Origin: Allomuricauda sp. CP2A
GTDB taxonomy: Bacteria > Bacteroidota > Bacteroidia > Flavobacteriales > Flavobacteriaceae
DNA length: 64,000 nt
Assembly (NCBI RefSeq): GCF_001683915.1
Contig: NZ_LXTT01000088.1
Location: forward strand, 1-64,000
Direction of reading: 5' to 3'
Below, one piece after another: positions 1-8,204 of the stretch (the first letter of the stretch is position 1; every line of letters begins with the position of its first letter). The notes under the pieces were generated by a model. It did no database searches and was not told where the DNA came from. It worked only from the letters and a program-made list of their open reading frames with translations. A program made the position numbers and the translations under genes.

Positions 1-47
1 TAGGTGTGGGCATTGGCCCATTTGTTCAGGTTTTTAACTGTTCCCAT
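1..47 (-). CDS. N-terminus of a protein running off the left edge
   Basis: Read on the minus strand, an ATG at 47-45 opens a frame that stays open to the window edge and gives MGTVKNLNKWANAHT. The LNKWANAHT string resembles the start of small flavobacterial membrane proteins, for example of the DoxX type, but this is from memory and 15 residues are too few to assign a family. The rest lies outside the window. Confidence 0.4.
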   Translation of the reverse strand, partial: MGTVKNLNKWANAHT

Positions 48-342
48 GGTTTCTAAATTTAGAATTTACATTTTAATATACTCATTTTTAGTGAGATGTG
101 AAAATAAGTGATTTTGTACCTACATGAACAGCCAGCCATCAAAGTAGACACAAGCTTATTGAATGTACATGTATATGATAGTGCTTTTCAAATTGAGACA
201 GCGGAAATAGGATACTTGGATGGTAAATGAAATCTGTTCAAAAATCAGTCAAATGATACAGGGCATACGTGAATTTGTCATGTTGGTCTCTGGACATTTA
301 AAGTATATTTTGCTTGTTCTTAACCCTAAATTGGATTAGAAA
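48..342. other. Intergenic region between divergent genes
   Basis: About 295 bases, AT-rich, with no convincing ORF or RNA gene. A TATATTTTG string near 305-314 lies about 30 bases before the lipoprotein start at 343. It resembles the Bacteroidota -7 element TAnnTTTG but has one extra base, so it is only a possible promoter. Confidence 0.4.
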
Positions 343-984
343 ATGAAAAACACGTTGTCAATTCTCATTTTGTTGTTCCTTTTGGTAAGTTGTTCCGAGG
401 ATAGAAAATTTGTTAACATAGCCCTAAAAAAGGGAAAGGAAGTCTATGTAGTGCCTTTCATGGCAGATAAAAATATTATTGAACATCAATTATCTAAAAA
501 TGAAACCCCCACCATTTTTAAATTTGTGCGAATTGTGGAGGATAATGGCTCTCTATATGTTGAACCTAGCAATTTTGAGCGCATTTTTAATGTAATTGCC
601 GGTAATTACATTCTGTATAAAAAAGAGGAAAAAACCCATGATGGATATGTTGCATTTGGGGATGAAGAAATCTATTCATTTTCCTTAAAACCTGAAAACA
701 CCGATAAGATTGGTGAACAAATCAACAAGGAAGTCATTACCATAACGAATACTGTATCCAACAAATCCCACGAAATTGTATATGTAAGGTTTCCCAAACC
801 TAAAGCAGAAAAAAATTGTATCGTCAAAAATTTATGGGTGGTGGAAAATCCTTATCCTGGCAAAACCATTGGAAGCTATAAGGATGCCATATTGATTAAT
901 TTGAACGACATTGTTGATTTTTATGATAACGGAACAAGGTTGGAATATAACAAAGCTGATAAAATGCTTTATATCATTCAATAG
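343..984 (+). CDS. Hypothetical lipoprotein
   Basis: This 213-residue protein begins with a lipoprotein signal peptide: a short basic start, a Leu/Ile-rich core and the lipobox LVSC with Cys17, followed by SED. It is therefore probably anchored in the outer or inner membrane facing the periplasm. The mature part is charged and mixed alpha/beta, with no motif I recognise; the C-terminus (around residues 185-213) reads like a small beta-rich domain. It is a single gene, divergent from the truncated gene on the left and convergent with the acetyltransferase that follows. The function is unknown. Confidence 0.7.
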   Translation: MKNTLSILILLFLLVSCSEDRKFVNIALKKGKEVYVVPFMADKNIIEHQLSKNETPTIFKFVRIVEDNGSLYVEPSNFERIFNVIAGNYILYKKEEKTHDGYVAFGDEEIYSFSLKPENTDKIGEQINKEVITITNTVSNKSHEIVYVRFPKPKAEKNCIVKNLWVVENPYPGKTIGSYKDAILINLNDIVDFYDNGTRLEYNKADKMLYIIQ

Positions 985-1020
985 ATGGTATTACTTTGGT
1001 TCAAGTAAACGAATATAGCT

Positions 1021-1509
1021 CTATTCCAATGAGGAATCGGTTAAATATAACTCCATCTGAATATCACTGCGTTCATAGGGTGAGGTGGCACCAACAACTT
1101 CTTTGAACCCTAATTTTTGATACAGATTTAAGGCAGGTTTTAAAATCCGGTTGCTTTCCAAATATAATTTTTTGGCCCCCATAGCCTTGGCCTTTTCCAC
1201 CATGTGCTGCCCCAATAGTTTTCCAATGCCCTTTCCTTGTGCTTTAGGGGATACGCCCATTTTGGCCAGTTCAAAATCATAGTCTTTGTGAAGACTGGGA
1301 ATAAGGGCGCAAACACCAACGGCTTCATCATGGAGCAGGGCAACGACTATATATCCACCTTTATCCAAGATGTATTCCCTTGGATGGTTCAACGAGGCAT
1401 GATCCATTTCCTCCATTTTAAAATACTTTACAATCCATTCCTCATTAAGTGACTTGAAGTCAGAAGCATACGCATCAGAATATGGAACTATGGTTATTGG
1501 GTTCCCCAT
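1021..1509 (-). CDS. GNAT family N-acetyltransferase
   Basis: The 162-residue protein has the GNAT fold. The acetyl-CoA binding motif A is AQGKGIGKLL (around residues 90-99), and the C-terminal motif B region is NLYQKLGFKEV. Such enzymes move an acetyl group from acetyl-CoA to an amine; the substrate cannot be read from sequence. The length is typical for a single-domain GNAT. It is convergent with the lipoprotein gene and stands alone. Confidence 0.85.
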   Translation of the reverse strand: MGNPITIVPYSDAYASDFKSLNEEWIVKYFKMEEMDHASLNHPREYILDKGGYIVVALLHDEAVGVCALIPSLHKDYDFELAKMGVSPKAQGKGIGKLLGQHMVEKAKAMGAKKLYLESNRILKPALNLYQKLGFKEVVGATSPYERSDIQMELYLTDSSLE

Positions 1510-1805
1510 AAATAAACATTTGTATCAAGAATACCGCAAAATTAGTCGGAATGAATAAAAAAAGATAACGGGCAACTTGCTCTTTTCTAGCTAAATCACT
1601 CAATTTTTCTTGGTTAATTACGTTTACTTAGAAAGTAAGCTGGTTATTTAACGAAAAAATTAGCTGTTTACCGAGAAAATACCTAAGATTGTATAGTATT
1701 TAAGTAATAAAACTCTTACAAGTTCCCAAATCTTGCTAATGAGACCATACAAAAAGTATCTGCCTGACCCAAACAGGCCCATTAACCTACAAACCCCCAT
1801 CGGCT
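1510..1805. other. Intergenic region, no recognisable gene
   Basis: About 296 AT-rich bases separating two divergent genes. It should contain the promoters of both, but I see no exact TAnnTTTG element; the closest on the minus strand is TATTCTTG around 1526-1533, one mismatch. No ORF or stable hairpin is evident. Confidence 0.4.
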
Positions 1806-3581
1806 ATGGATATAAAACTACATTTATTTTCCAAAGACATAACCCTGTTTTCATTTGACCGGGTTTTTTATTTGATTTTATGTTGCTTTTTGCTGGGTCC
1901 CATTGCTCATTCCCAGGACAGTAACCCCTACGTCACCTACAATGTGCCGTTTCAGAATTTGCTGAAGTTCAACCGATTTTTGATCAACCCAACCTTTTCC
2001 TCTGTTAGGGAAGACAAATCGTATGTAAACTTATTTCACAGAAGTCAAAGTGCAGACTTTGAAAACAACAGCCAGAATTATTTTTTGAGTTACAGCGGTC
2101 AAGTGAACGATAGGATTGGCTTAGGTTTCAGTCTGTACAACCAGCAAGAGGGGGTCATCTCCAATTTGGGGGTAATGGCCAATTATGCACACGGCATTCA
2201 ATTGGGAAGGGAGAGCAGCCTTACCTTTGGGGTTAATATTCCCTATTATGTGAGCAGTTTTGATCCAGATAGAGCGGTCACCGTTGAGGAAGATCCTGTG
2301 CTCAACGATACCTCCAAAAACTCCATTGTATCTTTCCAACCCGGATTGAACCTATCCGTTGGTAAGTTTGATTTTGGGGTGTTTGCCCATAACTTGTTGG
2401 ACTATAATGTGAGTTCGGGGAAATCATTGACCGACCTGAATCAAAAAACATTCTCCGGTCATATACAATTTGCCCAAGAATTTAAGAATGGCTCTGGAAT
2501 CTTTGAAGATGGAAGGCTGTTGCCCTTGGCACGGGCACGGCTTGAAGGGGGCAATGACCCTATTTTTGGCGGGGGTATCATCTTGGATCTCCCCAAACTG
2601 GGATGGATCCAAGGTGGCTACGATCAGTTTTATGGGGCCTCGGCCGGTACGGGGTTCAATCTCAATAGAAGGCTTTCCTTCGGATACAACTTTGAGAAAA
2701 ACCTGAACAATGACTTCATAAACCTGGGTGTTACGCACGAAATCTCAATTGCGTACTCCTTTGTCCCCATGATGGCCAAGAACATTATGGTGAACAACGA
2801 GGATGACCCTAAAGCTCCAAAACCCATTGAGGGTGGTCTAGTGGCAGACACCAAGAAAGAAAAAGAGGAGAAAAAGGGCAAGTTGGATGTTGATACCACT
2901 TTGCGTCCCACCAATAGAGAGGATTTGGCGTTTTGGGAAGAACAAATAGCAATGTTAAAGGCCCAACAAGAAGATAGTCATGCCGTGATCGATGAATTGC
3001 TTTTTAAAATGGACTCTTTAAAGGAGAGTCGCCAAAAGGATCTTGAAAAGCGATTTGAAATGGTGATGCGGATGGTAAAAAGGCAAACGGATGACAAGAA
3101 ACGTCCAGATATTGAGGCTAAGGCACAAAAACTGTATTTTGCTGAGAATGAGGATTTGGACTCCATTTACAATTCCATGGCCAATGAACGTTTGGCAGAC
3201 AATTCAACCGTTGCCAAAAAGGAAGCTCCAGAGAAAAAGGGAACATTCAATGGGGGAGCCTACAAACCTGTTGAGAAGTTCATCAGTTTGGAAGGGGTTG
3301 GAAAGGGGCATTACATTGTGGCCAATGTTTTTAAGAACGAGAAATACCTCAAGAGCTTTATGGCCAAACTTAAGGCACAGGGCCTAAACCCAAAGTACTT
3401 TAAGAACCCGGATAATGGGCTCAATTATGTGTACTTGGCCAAGTATGATCAGGATAACGAAGCCTATGCGGCATATCAATCCCAAATGAAAGGGAAATAC
3501 AGCGATGAAATTTGGATCATGCACGTGGATAATCCTCGATATTCCAATTGGGCCGATGCCATTTTCCAAGATATTGAATAG
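1806..3581 (+). CDS. PorP/SprF-family outer membrane protein with C-terminal SPOR-like domain
   Basis: The 591-residue protein starts with a signal peptide ending near AHSQ (residue 37). Residues about 40-320 match the PorP/SprF family seen from the N-terminal LLKFNRFLINPTFS and the repeated Gly/aromatic beta-strand pattern; this family works with the type IX secretion and gliding machinery of Bacteroidota. A Lys/Glu-rich, coiled-coil-like stretch follows (about 345-430). The last part (about 495-575) has the pattern of a SPOR peptidoglycan-binding domain (KGHYIVANVF, then YLKSFMAKLKAQGLNPKYF). PorP paralogues are usually about 300 residues, so the long tail is an extension that may tie the barrel to the cell wall. 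The neighbouring genes are not type IX components. Confidence 0.82.
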   Translation: MDIKLHLFSKDITLFSFDRVFYLILCCFLLGPIAHSQDSNPYVTYNVPFQNLLKFNRFLINPTFSSVREDKSYVNLFHRSQSADFENNSQNYFLSYSGQVNDRIGLGFSLYNQQEGVISNLGVMANYAHGIQLGRESSLTFGVNIPYYVSSFDPDRAVTVEEDPVLNDTSKNSIVSFQPGLNLSVGKFDFGVFAHNLLDYNVSSGKSLTDLNQKTFSGHIQFAQEFKNGSGIFEDGRLLPLARARLEGGNDPIFGGGIILDLPKLGWIQGGYDQFYGASAGTGFNLNRRLSFGYNFEKNLNNDFINLGVTHEISIAYSFVPMMAKNIMVNNEDDPKAPKPIEGGLVADTKKEKEEKKGKLDVDTTLRPTNREDLAFWEEQIAMLKAQQEDSHAVIDELLFKMDSLKESRQKDLEKRFEMVMRMVKRQTDDKKRPDIEAKAQKLYFAENEDLDSIYNSMANERLADNSTVAKKEAPEKKGTFNGGAYKPVEKFISLEGVGKGHYIVANVFKNEKYLKSFMAKLKAQGLNPKYFKNPDNGLNYVYLAKYDQDNEAYAAYQSQMKGKYSDEIWIMHVDNPRYSNWADAIFQDIE

Positions 3582-3587
3582 AGTGCC

Positions 3588-4196
3588 CTACGTTTTTCTG
3601 TTCTTCATTTCTGAAGCAATGGATCTACTGCCCGCATCGCGTTCTTGAAGCTCTGAGATGATTTTGGGATGGTCCTCAGTTCGGGTTTGTGAAAGCTTGT
3701 AGGTGGCTTGGATATCACTGATCTCAATTTGAAAACCGACCACTCCCTTTACCTGACGCAATGTTTTGGGTGACATTTCTTTAAGTGATATAGGGTGCTT
3801 GGAGCCCTGTTCATATTTCTCCACCAACTTGTGCATGGAAGCCATGGTATCCTCTTCCGATAAGATTTTTAACCTACCGTACACATGCACCGCTATGTAG
3901 TTCCATGTTGGAACCTCTTCTTCCTTGTACCACGAAGAGGAAATATAGCTATGCGGGCCATTGAAAATGCAGAGCACCTCTTGATCTTCTGAAAAGTGCT
4001 TCCATTGGGGATTCGCTTTGGCAATATGCCCTACAAGAATGTCTTTTCCATTATTGGTTTTATCCAATTCCAAAGGAATATGGGTGGCCCAAGGTTTATT
4101 GTCAACAGTATTAACCAAGATTCCAAAACTGTTGTTGACCAAAAAATCCTTTATTTCATCAAGGTTTTCATTCTTGTAGTGCTGGGGAATGTACAT
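3588..4196 (-). CDS. FMN-binding negative transcriptional regulator, PaiB family
   Basis: The 202-residue protein matches the PaiB family end to end: the opening MYIPQHYK, the ATHIPLELD strand, GHIAKANPQWKHF and the hallmark IFNGPHSYISSSWY followed by VPTWNYIAVHVYG. The fold is a split beta-barrel that binds FMN. In Bacillus the homologue takes part in repression of protease and sporulation genes, but many family members may be flavin enzymes. The gene starts 22 bases after the DUF3500 gene on the same strand, so the two may be cotranscribed. Its 3' end is 6 bases from the convergent porP gene. Confidence 0.85.
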   Translation of the reverse strand: MYIPQHYKNENLDEIKDFLVNNSFGILVNTVDNKPWATHIPLELDKTNNGKDILVGHIAKANPQWKHFSEDQEVLCIFNGPHSYISSSWYKEEEVPTWNYIAVHVYGRLKILSEEDTMASMHKLVEKYEQGSKHPISLKEMSPKTLRQVKGVVGFQIEISDIQATYKLSQTRTEDHPKIISELQERDAGSRSIASEMKNRKT

Positions 4197-4218
4197 GGAT
4201 TAAAAAGAGTGCTCTAAA

Positions 4219-5220
4219 TTAATTCTGATGATGGTTACTGTAGTGTTCTTGAATGAGGTCCCTGCCAAAATCGCCATCAAAATCGCGCCAAACGGAATGG
4301 ATATGGTTGGCATTGTTCTGGGAATTGTCAAATTCAATTAAAAAGGTTTTTCCTTGGATGCTGTAATAGTGGGGCTCGCCCAAAACGGTCTCTCCGGCCC
4401 ACGCAAAATGAATGTCCTGTTTTTCTTCGGATTCCAGTGTTGCCATTCGGGTTTTGGCCACCTCGTCAGGTACTGCAGAGATATATTCATTGATGAGTCC
4501 CATCAAAGCGTCTTGTTGTGATTTATCCAATTCGGGAAGCGGGATGCCTTTGGGGTTATCCGCCGAGATTCTGACAGTGTTTTTTGTTAAGATGTCCCAA
4601 GGGGCCTTTTCATTAAAAATTGCTTTGGCTTTCTGCTCATCGGATAGTGAGTTGATAAGTTCCAACCCCAAATTTTCTTCCATGGCCAAGGTGTGTTCCC
4701 CTTTTCGTGGGCCAGATTGGATAATGGCGGGATTGGCACCAAAAAAAAGGGGCGTGAATGAAATTTTGTCATCAACAACAGTGAAACTCAATAAAATGTG
4801 ATGCCCTTCAAAAGTCCAGCTCCAAACCTCATCCTTTGCCGGATCGCCATATATGGAAATATGGTATTTATTGATGTCCCGCATATGGGTGTCTCCCGTT
4901 TCCTGGGCCAAAACGTTTTCCAAACTCATGATGTCCATGGTCTTGTTGTACCCAGATTGACTTAGGTGGTCCTGTAGCATTTTATGGAACAATTCCTTCT
5001 GTTTGGCATTCAGCTCCCCCAATTGAATCCCAGATCTGGGCCACATGGTAGCCGGAAAATAGTGCCAGGTTTCGCGGGACACATCATCAAACTGTAATTG
5101 GGTCTTGCTGAGTTGGGCATCATCAAGTGCATTCAGAAAATCCAAGACAGGGTCAGCGGCGTAAGACTGCAAGGAGAAAAAGAAAAGGATACAAAACAGG
5201 AAAGGGATATTATTTTTCAT
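4219..5220 (-). CDS. Secreted DUF3500 family protein
   Basis: The 333-residue protein has a signal peptide (residues 1-21, ending SYAA). The C-terminal signature is that of DUF3500: AWAGETVLGEPHYYSIQG, then LIEFDNSQNNANHIHSVWRD and a closing DFGRDLIQEHY. An FEGHHI segment lies in the middle. Conserved His, Asp and Glu residues in these motifs suggest an enzyme, but no reaction is established for the family. It is the first gene of a likely two-gene unit with the PaiB homologue. A 5' leader hairpin and a -7-like element precede it. Confidence 0.83.
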   Translation of the reverse strand: MKNNIPFLFCILFFFSLQSYAADPVLDFLNALDDAQLSKTQLQFDDVSRETWHYFPATMWPRSGIQLGELNAKQKELFHKMLQDHLSQSGYNKTMDIMSLENVLAQETGDTHMRDINKYHISIYGDPAKDEVWSWTFEGHHILLSFTVVDDKISFTPLFFGANPAIIQSGPRKGEHTLAMEENLGLELINSLSDEQKAKAIFNEKAPWDILTKNTVRISADNPKGIPLPELDKSQQDALMGLINEYISAVPDEVAKTRMATLESEEKQDIHFAWAGETVLGEPHYYSIQGKTFLIEFDNSQNNANHIHSVWRDFDGDFGRDLIQEHYSNHHQN

Positions 5221-5231
5221 GGGTCTCAGGT

Positions 5232-5254
5232 AATCAAGCCATTATCGCTTGATT
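5232..5254 (-). promoter_or_regulatory. 5' leader hairpin of the DUF3500 gene
   Basis: AATCAAGC (5232-5239) and GCTTGATT (5247-5254) form a perfect 8-bp stem with a 7-base loop, 12 bases before the DUF3500 ATG. It lies between that ATG and a -7-like element at 5273-5280, so it would be in the mRNA leader. A regulatory role is inferred only from its position. Confidence 0.4.
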
Positions 5255-5272
5255 TTATGAATATTGTTTGAT

Positions 5273-5280
5273 TAAAGATA
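5273..5280 (-). promoter_or_regulatory. Candidate -7 promoter element of the DUF3500 gene
   Basis: Read on the minus strand this is TATCTTTA, 7 of 8 matches to the Bacteroidota -7 consensus TAnnTTTG, about 52 bases before the start codon. The same TATCTTTA string precedes the sigma factor gene (25872-25879) and the BNR gene (33025-33032), which supports it as a housekeeping promoter variant. Confidence 0.35.
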
Positions 5281-5325
5281 GGGCAAATTGACATCAAAGC
5301 CTGTGAAATCAAAAAATATCACAAT

Positions 5326-5350
5326 AAAAAAGCGGGACGTATGCCCCGCT
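5326..5350 (-). terminator. Intrinsic terminator after the DUF4382 gene
   Basis: On the minus strand AGCGGG and CCCGCT form a 6-bp stem with an 8-base loop, followed by a run of Ts. It lies 25 bases after the DUF4382 stop and before the DUF3500 gene, separating the two transcripts. Confidence 0.75.
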
Positions 5351-5374
5351 CCTTTCTATATATTATGTGGAAAC

Positions 5375-6274
5375 TTAATTGCTTTCTCCTTCCTCAACCA
5401 CTTCAGCTTCCAAAACAAAATCCTGGACTGTTTTGTTTGCAGCCACAATGTTGACTTCCAAGGTATCACTGTTGACATAGCCTGACAAAGACGCAAAAGC
5501 TTTGTAGGTGCCAGCTTCAAGACCCATGATGGCGTAATTTCCATCGATGTTGGTGGCGCCAGAGGTGATGGGCTCATCATCTGCATCCAAGATTGAAATT
5601 TGTGCATCTTCCAAAACAAAGGTGTTTTCACCATCCATTGTGGTCACAGTTCCACTTAGGGTTCCTGCTGTGGAAAGGTTCGAAGCCTTGATGACAGGTT
5701 TGAAATTAAATCCGGTAATGCCATCCACACTGTTTATGTTGCCTTTGGCAACAAAGGAACGGCTTACATCAAAATCCAATAACAAATCGCTGGACAAGCC
5801 TCCTGCAACGGTCAATCCTGGGTCGATGAATATTTTGATACCGGTCTGTTCCCCGCTGGGAACGTCCAGTTCAAAAGTTCGTTCATCGGTTAGGACAACA
5901 TTTACGCCTCTTACATGCACCCGAACCAAGTCATAGGTGCCGGCAGGGACCTCTACATCGGCCAACTCTTCGGTGACACCATTGGTAAGGTCTAGCAGGT
6001 TCACGGATACTTCTTCTTCCATCAATGTAACAAAAGAAGATTCTTCCGTATCATCATCCATTTCTTCATCTTCGCTATCTTTTAATCGCGCATCTACTTT
6101 AAAGATGGTAACATTGGCTTCCGCGACCATATCAAATGGAAAGGGGGCGTCTGTAAGTTGAACGGTCATTCTTCCGGTAGTATCACCAGGATTTCCGTTG
6201 TTTTCATCTTCAGAGCAGCCAATAAATGCCAAAAAAGCTAGGCTTACTGCATAAAAAAAGATTTTAGTTCTCAT
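5375..6274 (-). CDS. DUF4382 lipoprotein with carboxypeptidase-regulatory-like domain
   Basis: The 299-residue lipoprotein has the lipobox FIGC (Cys20). Residues about 35-190 are a DUF4382 domain, recognisable from GRMTVQLTDAPFPFD and VNLLDLTNG, with a strongly acidic insert (EDEEMDDDTEE). Residues about 205-290 form a carboxypeptidase-regulatory-like beta-sandwich (LSGTVTTMDG, then GNYAIMGLEAGTYKAFAS). Such proteins sit on the cell surface; no enzymatic role is known. It is transcribed alone, with an intrinsic terminator after it. A 9-bp inverted repeat flanks the likely leader: 6279-6287 and 6320-6328. Confidence 0.85.
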   Translation of the reverse strand: MRTKIFFYAVSLAFLAFIGCSEDENNGNPGDTTGRMTVQLTDAPFPFDMVAEANVTIFKVDARLKDSEDEEMDDDTEESSFVTLMEEEVSVNLLDLTNGVTEELADVEVPAGTYDLVRVHVRGVNVVLTDERTFELDVPSGEQTGIKIFIDPGLTVAGGLSSDLLLDFDVSRSFVAKGNINSVDGITGFNFKPVIKASNLSTAGTLSGTVTTMDGENTFVLEDAQISILDADDEPITSGATNIDGNYAIMGLEAGTYKAFASLSGYVNSDTLEVNIVAANKTVQDFVLEAEVVEEGESN

Positions 6275-6405
6275 AAATCGGGGTTTTATTTATTATTAGT
6301 AACTAAACTAAATACGCAGAAAACCCCGCCATAGACGGATAGAACTTCAGTTTTTCGATGAATTACATGATTTTTTGGCAATTTTTGAGCCAAAATTCAG
6401 CAAAA

Positions 6406-7167
6406 TTACTGCCCTCCTACGGCTTGAACCTCGCCAGTGGAACCGCTAAGATCTTTTCTATAGATCCATAGTTCGCCCATGTCCCCATTAGTTGCAGCTT
6501 CCACATCTTTCAGAAAACCGGCAAAGCTACCAGCACCATGGACTTCTTCATACCATTGTGGAAATTTGTCCTCACGACCCATCCATGAAGATTTCTCAAA
6601 AAAATCGACCCAGACAAAATCCTGCCCATCCATGTTGGGCATTTCGTTATAGTACACACCCCATTGGTGATCGGGATCTTTGGTCTTGTACACCTTGAAG
6701 ACCCTATCCAGGATAGAGCCAAATTCCATTTGTTTGAATCTTTTGATGTCCACCATAAAAATGGAAAGGTTTTTTAGACTGAAATCTTTTGTGAAATTGG
6801 AATGGGCAAGGTCGTTTTCCCAATAATTGGTCTCCATTTCGGGCAGGGCGTTTGCAGCCACGTTGGTGTTCCAGTCCGAGGTATGGGCTGCGTCATAATT
6901 GTTTGCATCGTCGATAGCAGCCCAAGCTGTTGGCCCCAAACTCCAGATATATTTTCCGGAATTCTTGCCGCTGGCCACCCAAAAAACACTTACGGTGCTT
7001 GCGCCCTCTGCATGGTATTTTTTGTTGTGTGCCGCCAAACCTGATTCAAAAGCGTCAATTTTATCCGGTTGCGGAGTCATCATCAAGTTCATGAAAATTG
7101 GGGGTTGCTCGTTTTGTGCCATTGCGATAAGCGGCACTAATGCTAGGATCAATAGTAGTTGTTTCAT
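6406..7167 (-). CDS. Secreted protein of unknown function, possible alpha/beta-barrel repeat
   Basis: The 253-residue protein has a cleavable signal peptide ending AMAQ (residue 18). The mature part seems to consist of two similar halves, each opening with a strand (IFMNLMMTPQPDKIDAFESG and LSIFMVDIKRFKQMEFGSI) followed by a helix and a Trp-rich strand. That layout resembles dimeric alpha/beta-barrel (ABM/NIPSNAP-like) domains, but I infer this from pattern only. It begins 20 bases after the SnoaL-like lipoprotein gene and is probably cotranscribed with it. I do not recognise a family. Confidence 0.7.
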   Translation of the reverse strand: MKQLLLILALVPLIAMAQNEQPPIFMNLMMTPQPDKIDAFESGLAAHNKKYHAEGASTVSVFWVASGKNSGKYIWSLGPTAWAAIDDANNYDAAHTSDWNTNVAANALPEMETNYWENDLAHSNFTKDFSLKNLSIFMVDIKRFKQMEFGSILDRVFKVYKTKDPDHQWGVYYNEMPNMDGQDFVWVDFFEKSSWMGREDKFPQWYEEVHGAGSFAGFLKDVEAATNGDMGELWIYRKDLSGSTGEVQAVGGQ

Positions 7168-7187
7168 CTTCAGTTGTTTAGTTTTGG

Positions 7188-7727
7188 TTATTCAGTTTGC
7201 TCTTCTTGCTCTTCCTCCATCATTTTGGATTCGGCTTCAATCTTTTGAAGCTCCAAAACAATTTCAGTGGGGTCCCAGTACCCATGTTCCCTAACAATTT
7301 TGCCATCCACAAATTGAAAGGTCAAATGGATCGGGATTTCAATTTCCTTCCCTGTTATTGCCATTGTGCCTTTCCAATCCAACCAGGAGTTTACCCAAGT
7401 TTCACCATCGTCGGTCACAACCATTTCATATTCTTGATTTTCATTTCCAAAGCCTCGTGAGGCATAATTGATATCGGTTTGTTTGTGATAGTCCATGGCT
7501 TCACTGGCAGACATGGCAACATCATTGGTGTTGTAGTATGTTTTTGAAGTGTCCGCGTACATGCTGGTGTCAAAGTTTTTGCTGTCATAATTGGAAATCA
7601 ATTTTTTGACAGTATCAATTTCCGGGGAATTTTGGGTGTACCTAACCGGAGCTTCTTGGCAGGCATTTAAAACCAACGCAAGGCCAGCGCATAGAAAAAG
7701 AACTTTTTTAAATAAGAATGTTTTCAT
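7188..7727 (-). CDS. SnoaL/NTF2-like lipoprotein
   Basis: From the Met at 7727 this is a 179-residue lipoprotein with signal MKTFLFKKVLFLCAGLALVL and lipobox LNAC. An upstream Met (7766) would add 13 residues ahead of the signal peptide, so I reject it. Residues about 40-155 match the SnoaL/NTF2 cone fold: an N-terminal helix pair, NDVAMSASEAMDYH, a strand with TWVNSWLDWKGTM, then IPIHLTFQFVDGKIVREHGYWDP. Such domains bind small molecules or act as isomerases; the ligand is unknown. The tail is Glu/Gln-rich. It precedes the secreted 253-residue protein by 20 bases. Confidence 0.75.
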   Translation of the reverse strand: MKTFLFKKVLFLCAGLALVLNACQEAPVRYTQNSPEIDTVKKLISNYDSKNFDTSMYADTSKTYYNTNDVAMSASEAMDYHKQTDINYASRGFGNENQEYEMVVTDDGETWVNSWLDWKGTMAITGKEIEIPIHLTFQFVDGKIVREHGYWDPTEIVLELQKIEAESKMMEEEQEEQTE

Positions 7728-7819
7728 AATGTTGATATTTAGGTTTAATGTGTTACGTATGTGCAATCTAGGTCGGACAAAAGACCGCTGAGCGCTATGG
7801 CTTAAGAATCAAGACTGAT

Positions 7820-7861
7820 TCTTGAGTCTTGGTTCCTGGCTCTTGGTTCTTGAATCTTACC
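7820..7861 (+). repeat. Degenerate heptanucleotide array (TCTTGnn)
   Basis: Six consecutive 7-base units: TCTTGAG, TCTTGGT, TCCTGGC, TCTTGGT, TCTTGAA, TCTTACC. It is preceded by an inverted repeat AAGAATC (7804-7810) / GATTCTT (7817-7823). The TCTTG core is shared with the AGAGACA array at 14374-14414 read on the opposite strand. Confidence 0.75.
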
Positions 7862-8154
7862 ATTTGTAAAATGTATTCGATTGTGAAAAACAACTTGCCC
7901 AATTTTCAACGTCGTGAATCAATCCCCTTGCAAGTGGAAGGTCTACTTTAATCTATAGGGAAACTAAAAATGAGGGACGGGTAACAGGTGAACAATTATC
8001 TCCTTTAAATGTATTAAAAAAATGTTAATAAAATATAATTATTTTACTTTTTTAAAAACATACTTAAAATAATTTCAAAAAAACACCCTTTTTCTTACAA
8101 ATATGAAATTTATACTTTCAAAAACATCCTTTGGTGAGCTGGTTGCTATAAAGT

Positions 8155-8194
8155 AAAAGAAAACATGCCCAGATTTCTGGAGAACTGGGCATGT
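8155..8194 (-). terminator. Intrinsic terminator of the TonB receptor/DUF4249 operon
   Basis: ACATGCCCAG (8163-8172) and CTGGGCATGT (8185-8194) form a perfect 10-bp stem. On the minus strand it is followed by TTTCTTTTAC. It lies 11 bases after the DUF4249 stop codon. Confidence 0.75.
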
Positions 8195-8204
8195 TGGGTA
8201 AGGC

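Larger units (their letters stand above)
7728..8204. other. Intergenic region of about 475 bases with heptamer repeat and AT-rich tract
   Basis: No gene is evident. It contains the degenerate heptamer array at 7820-7861, a strongly AT-rich stretch from about 8010 to 8150 with many A and T runs, and the terminator of the TonB/DUF4249 operon at 8155-8194. Confidence 0.6.
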
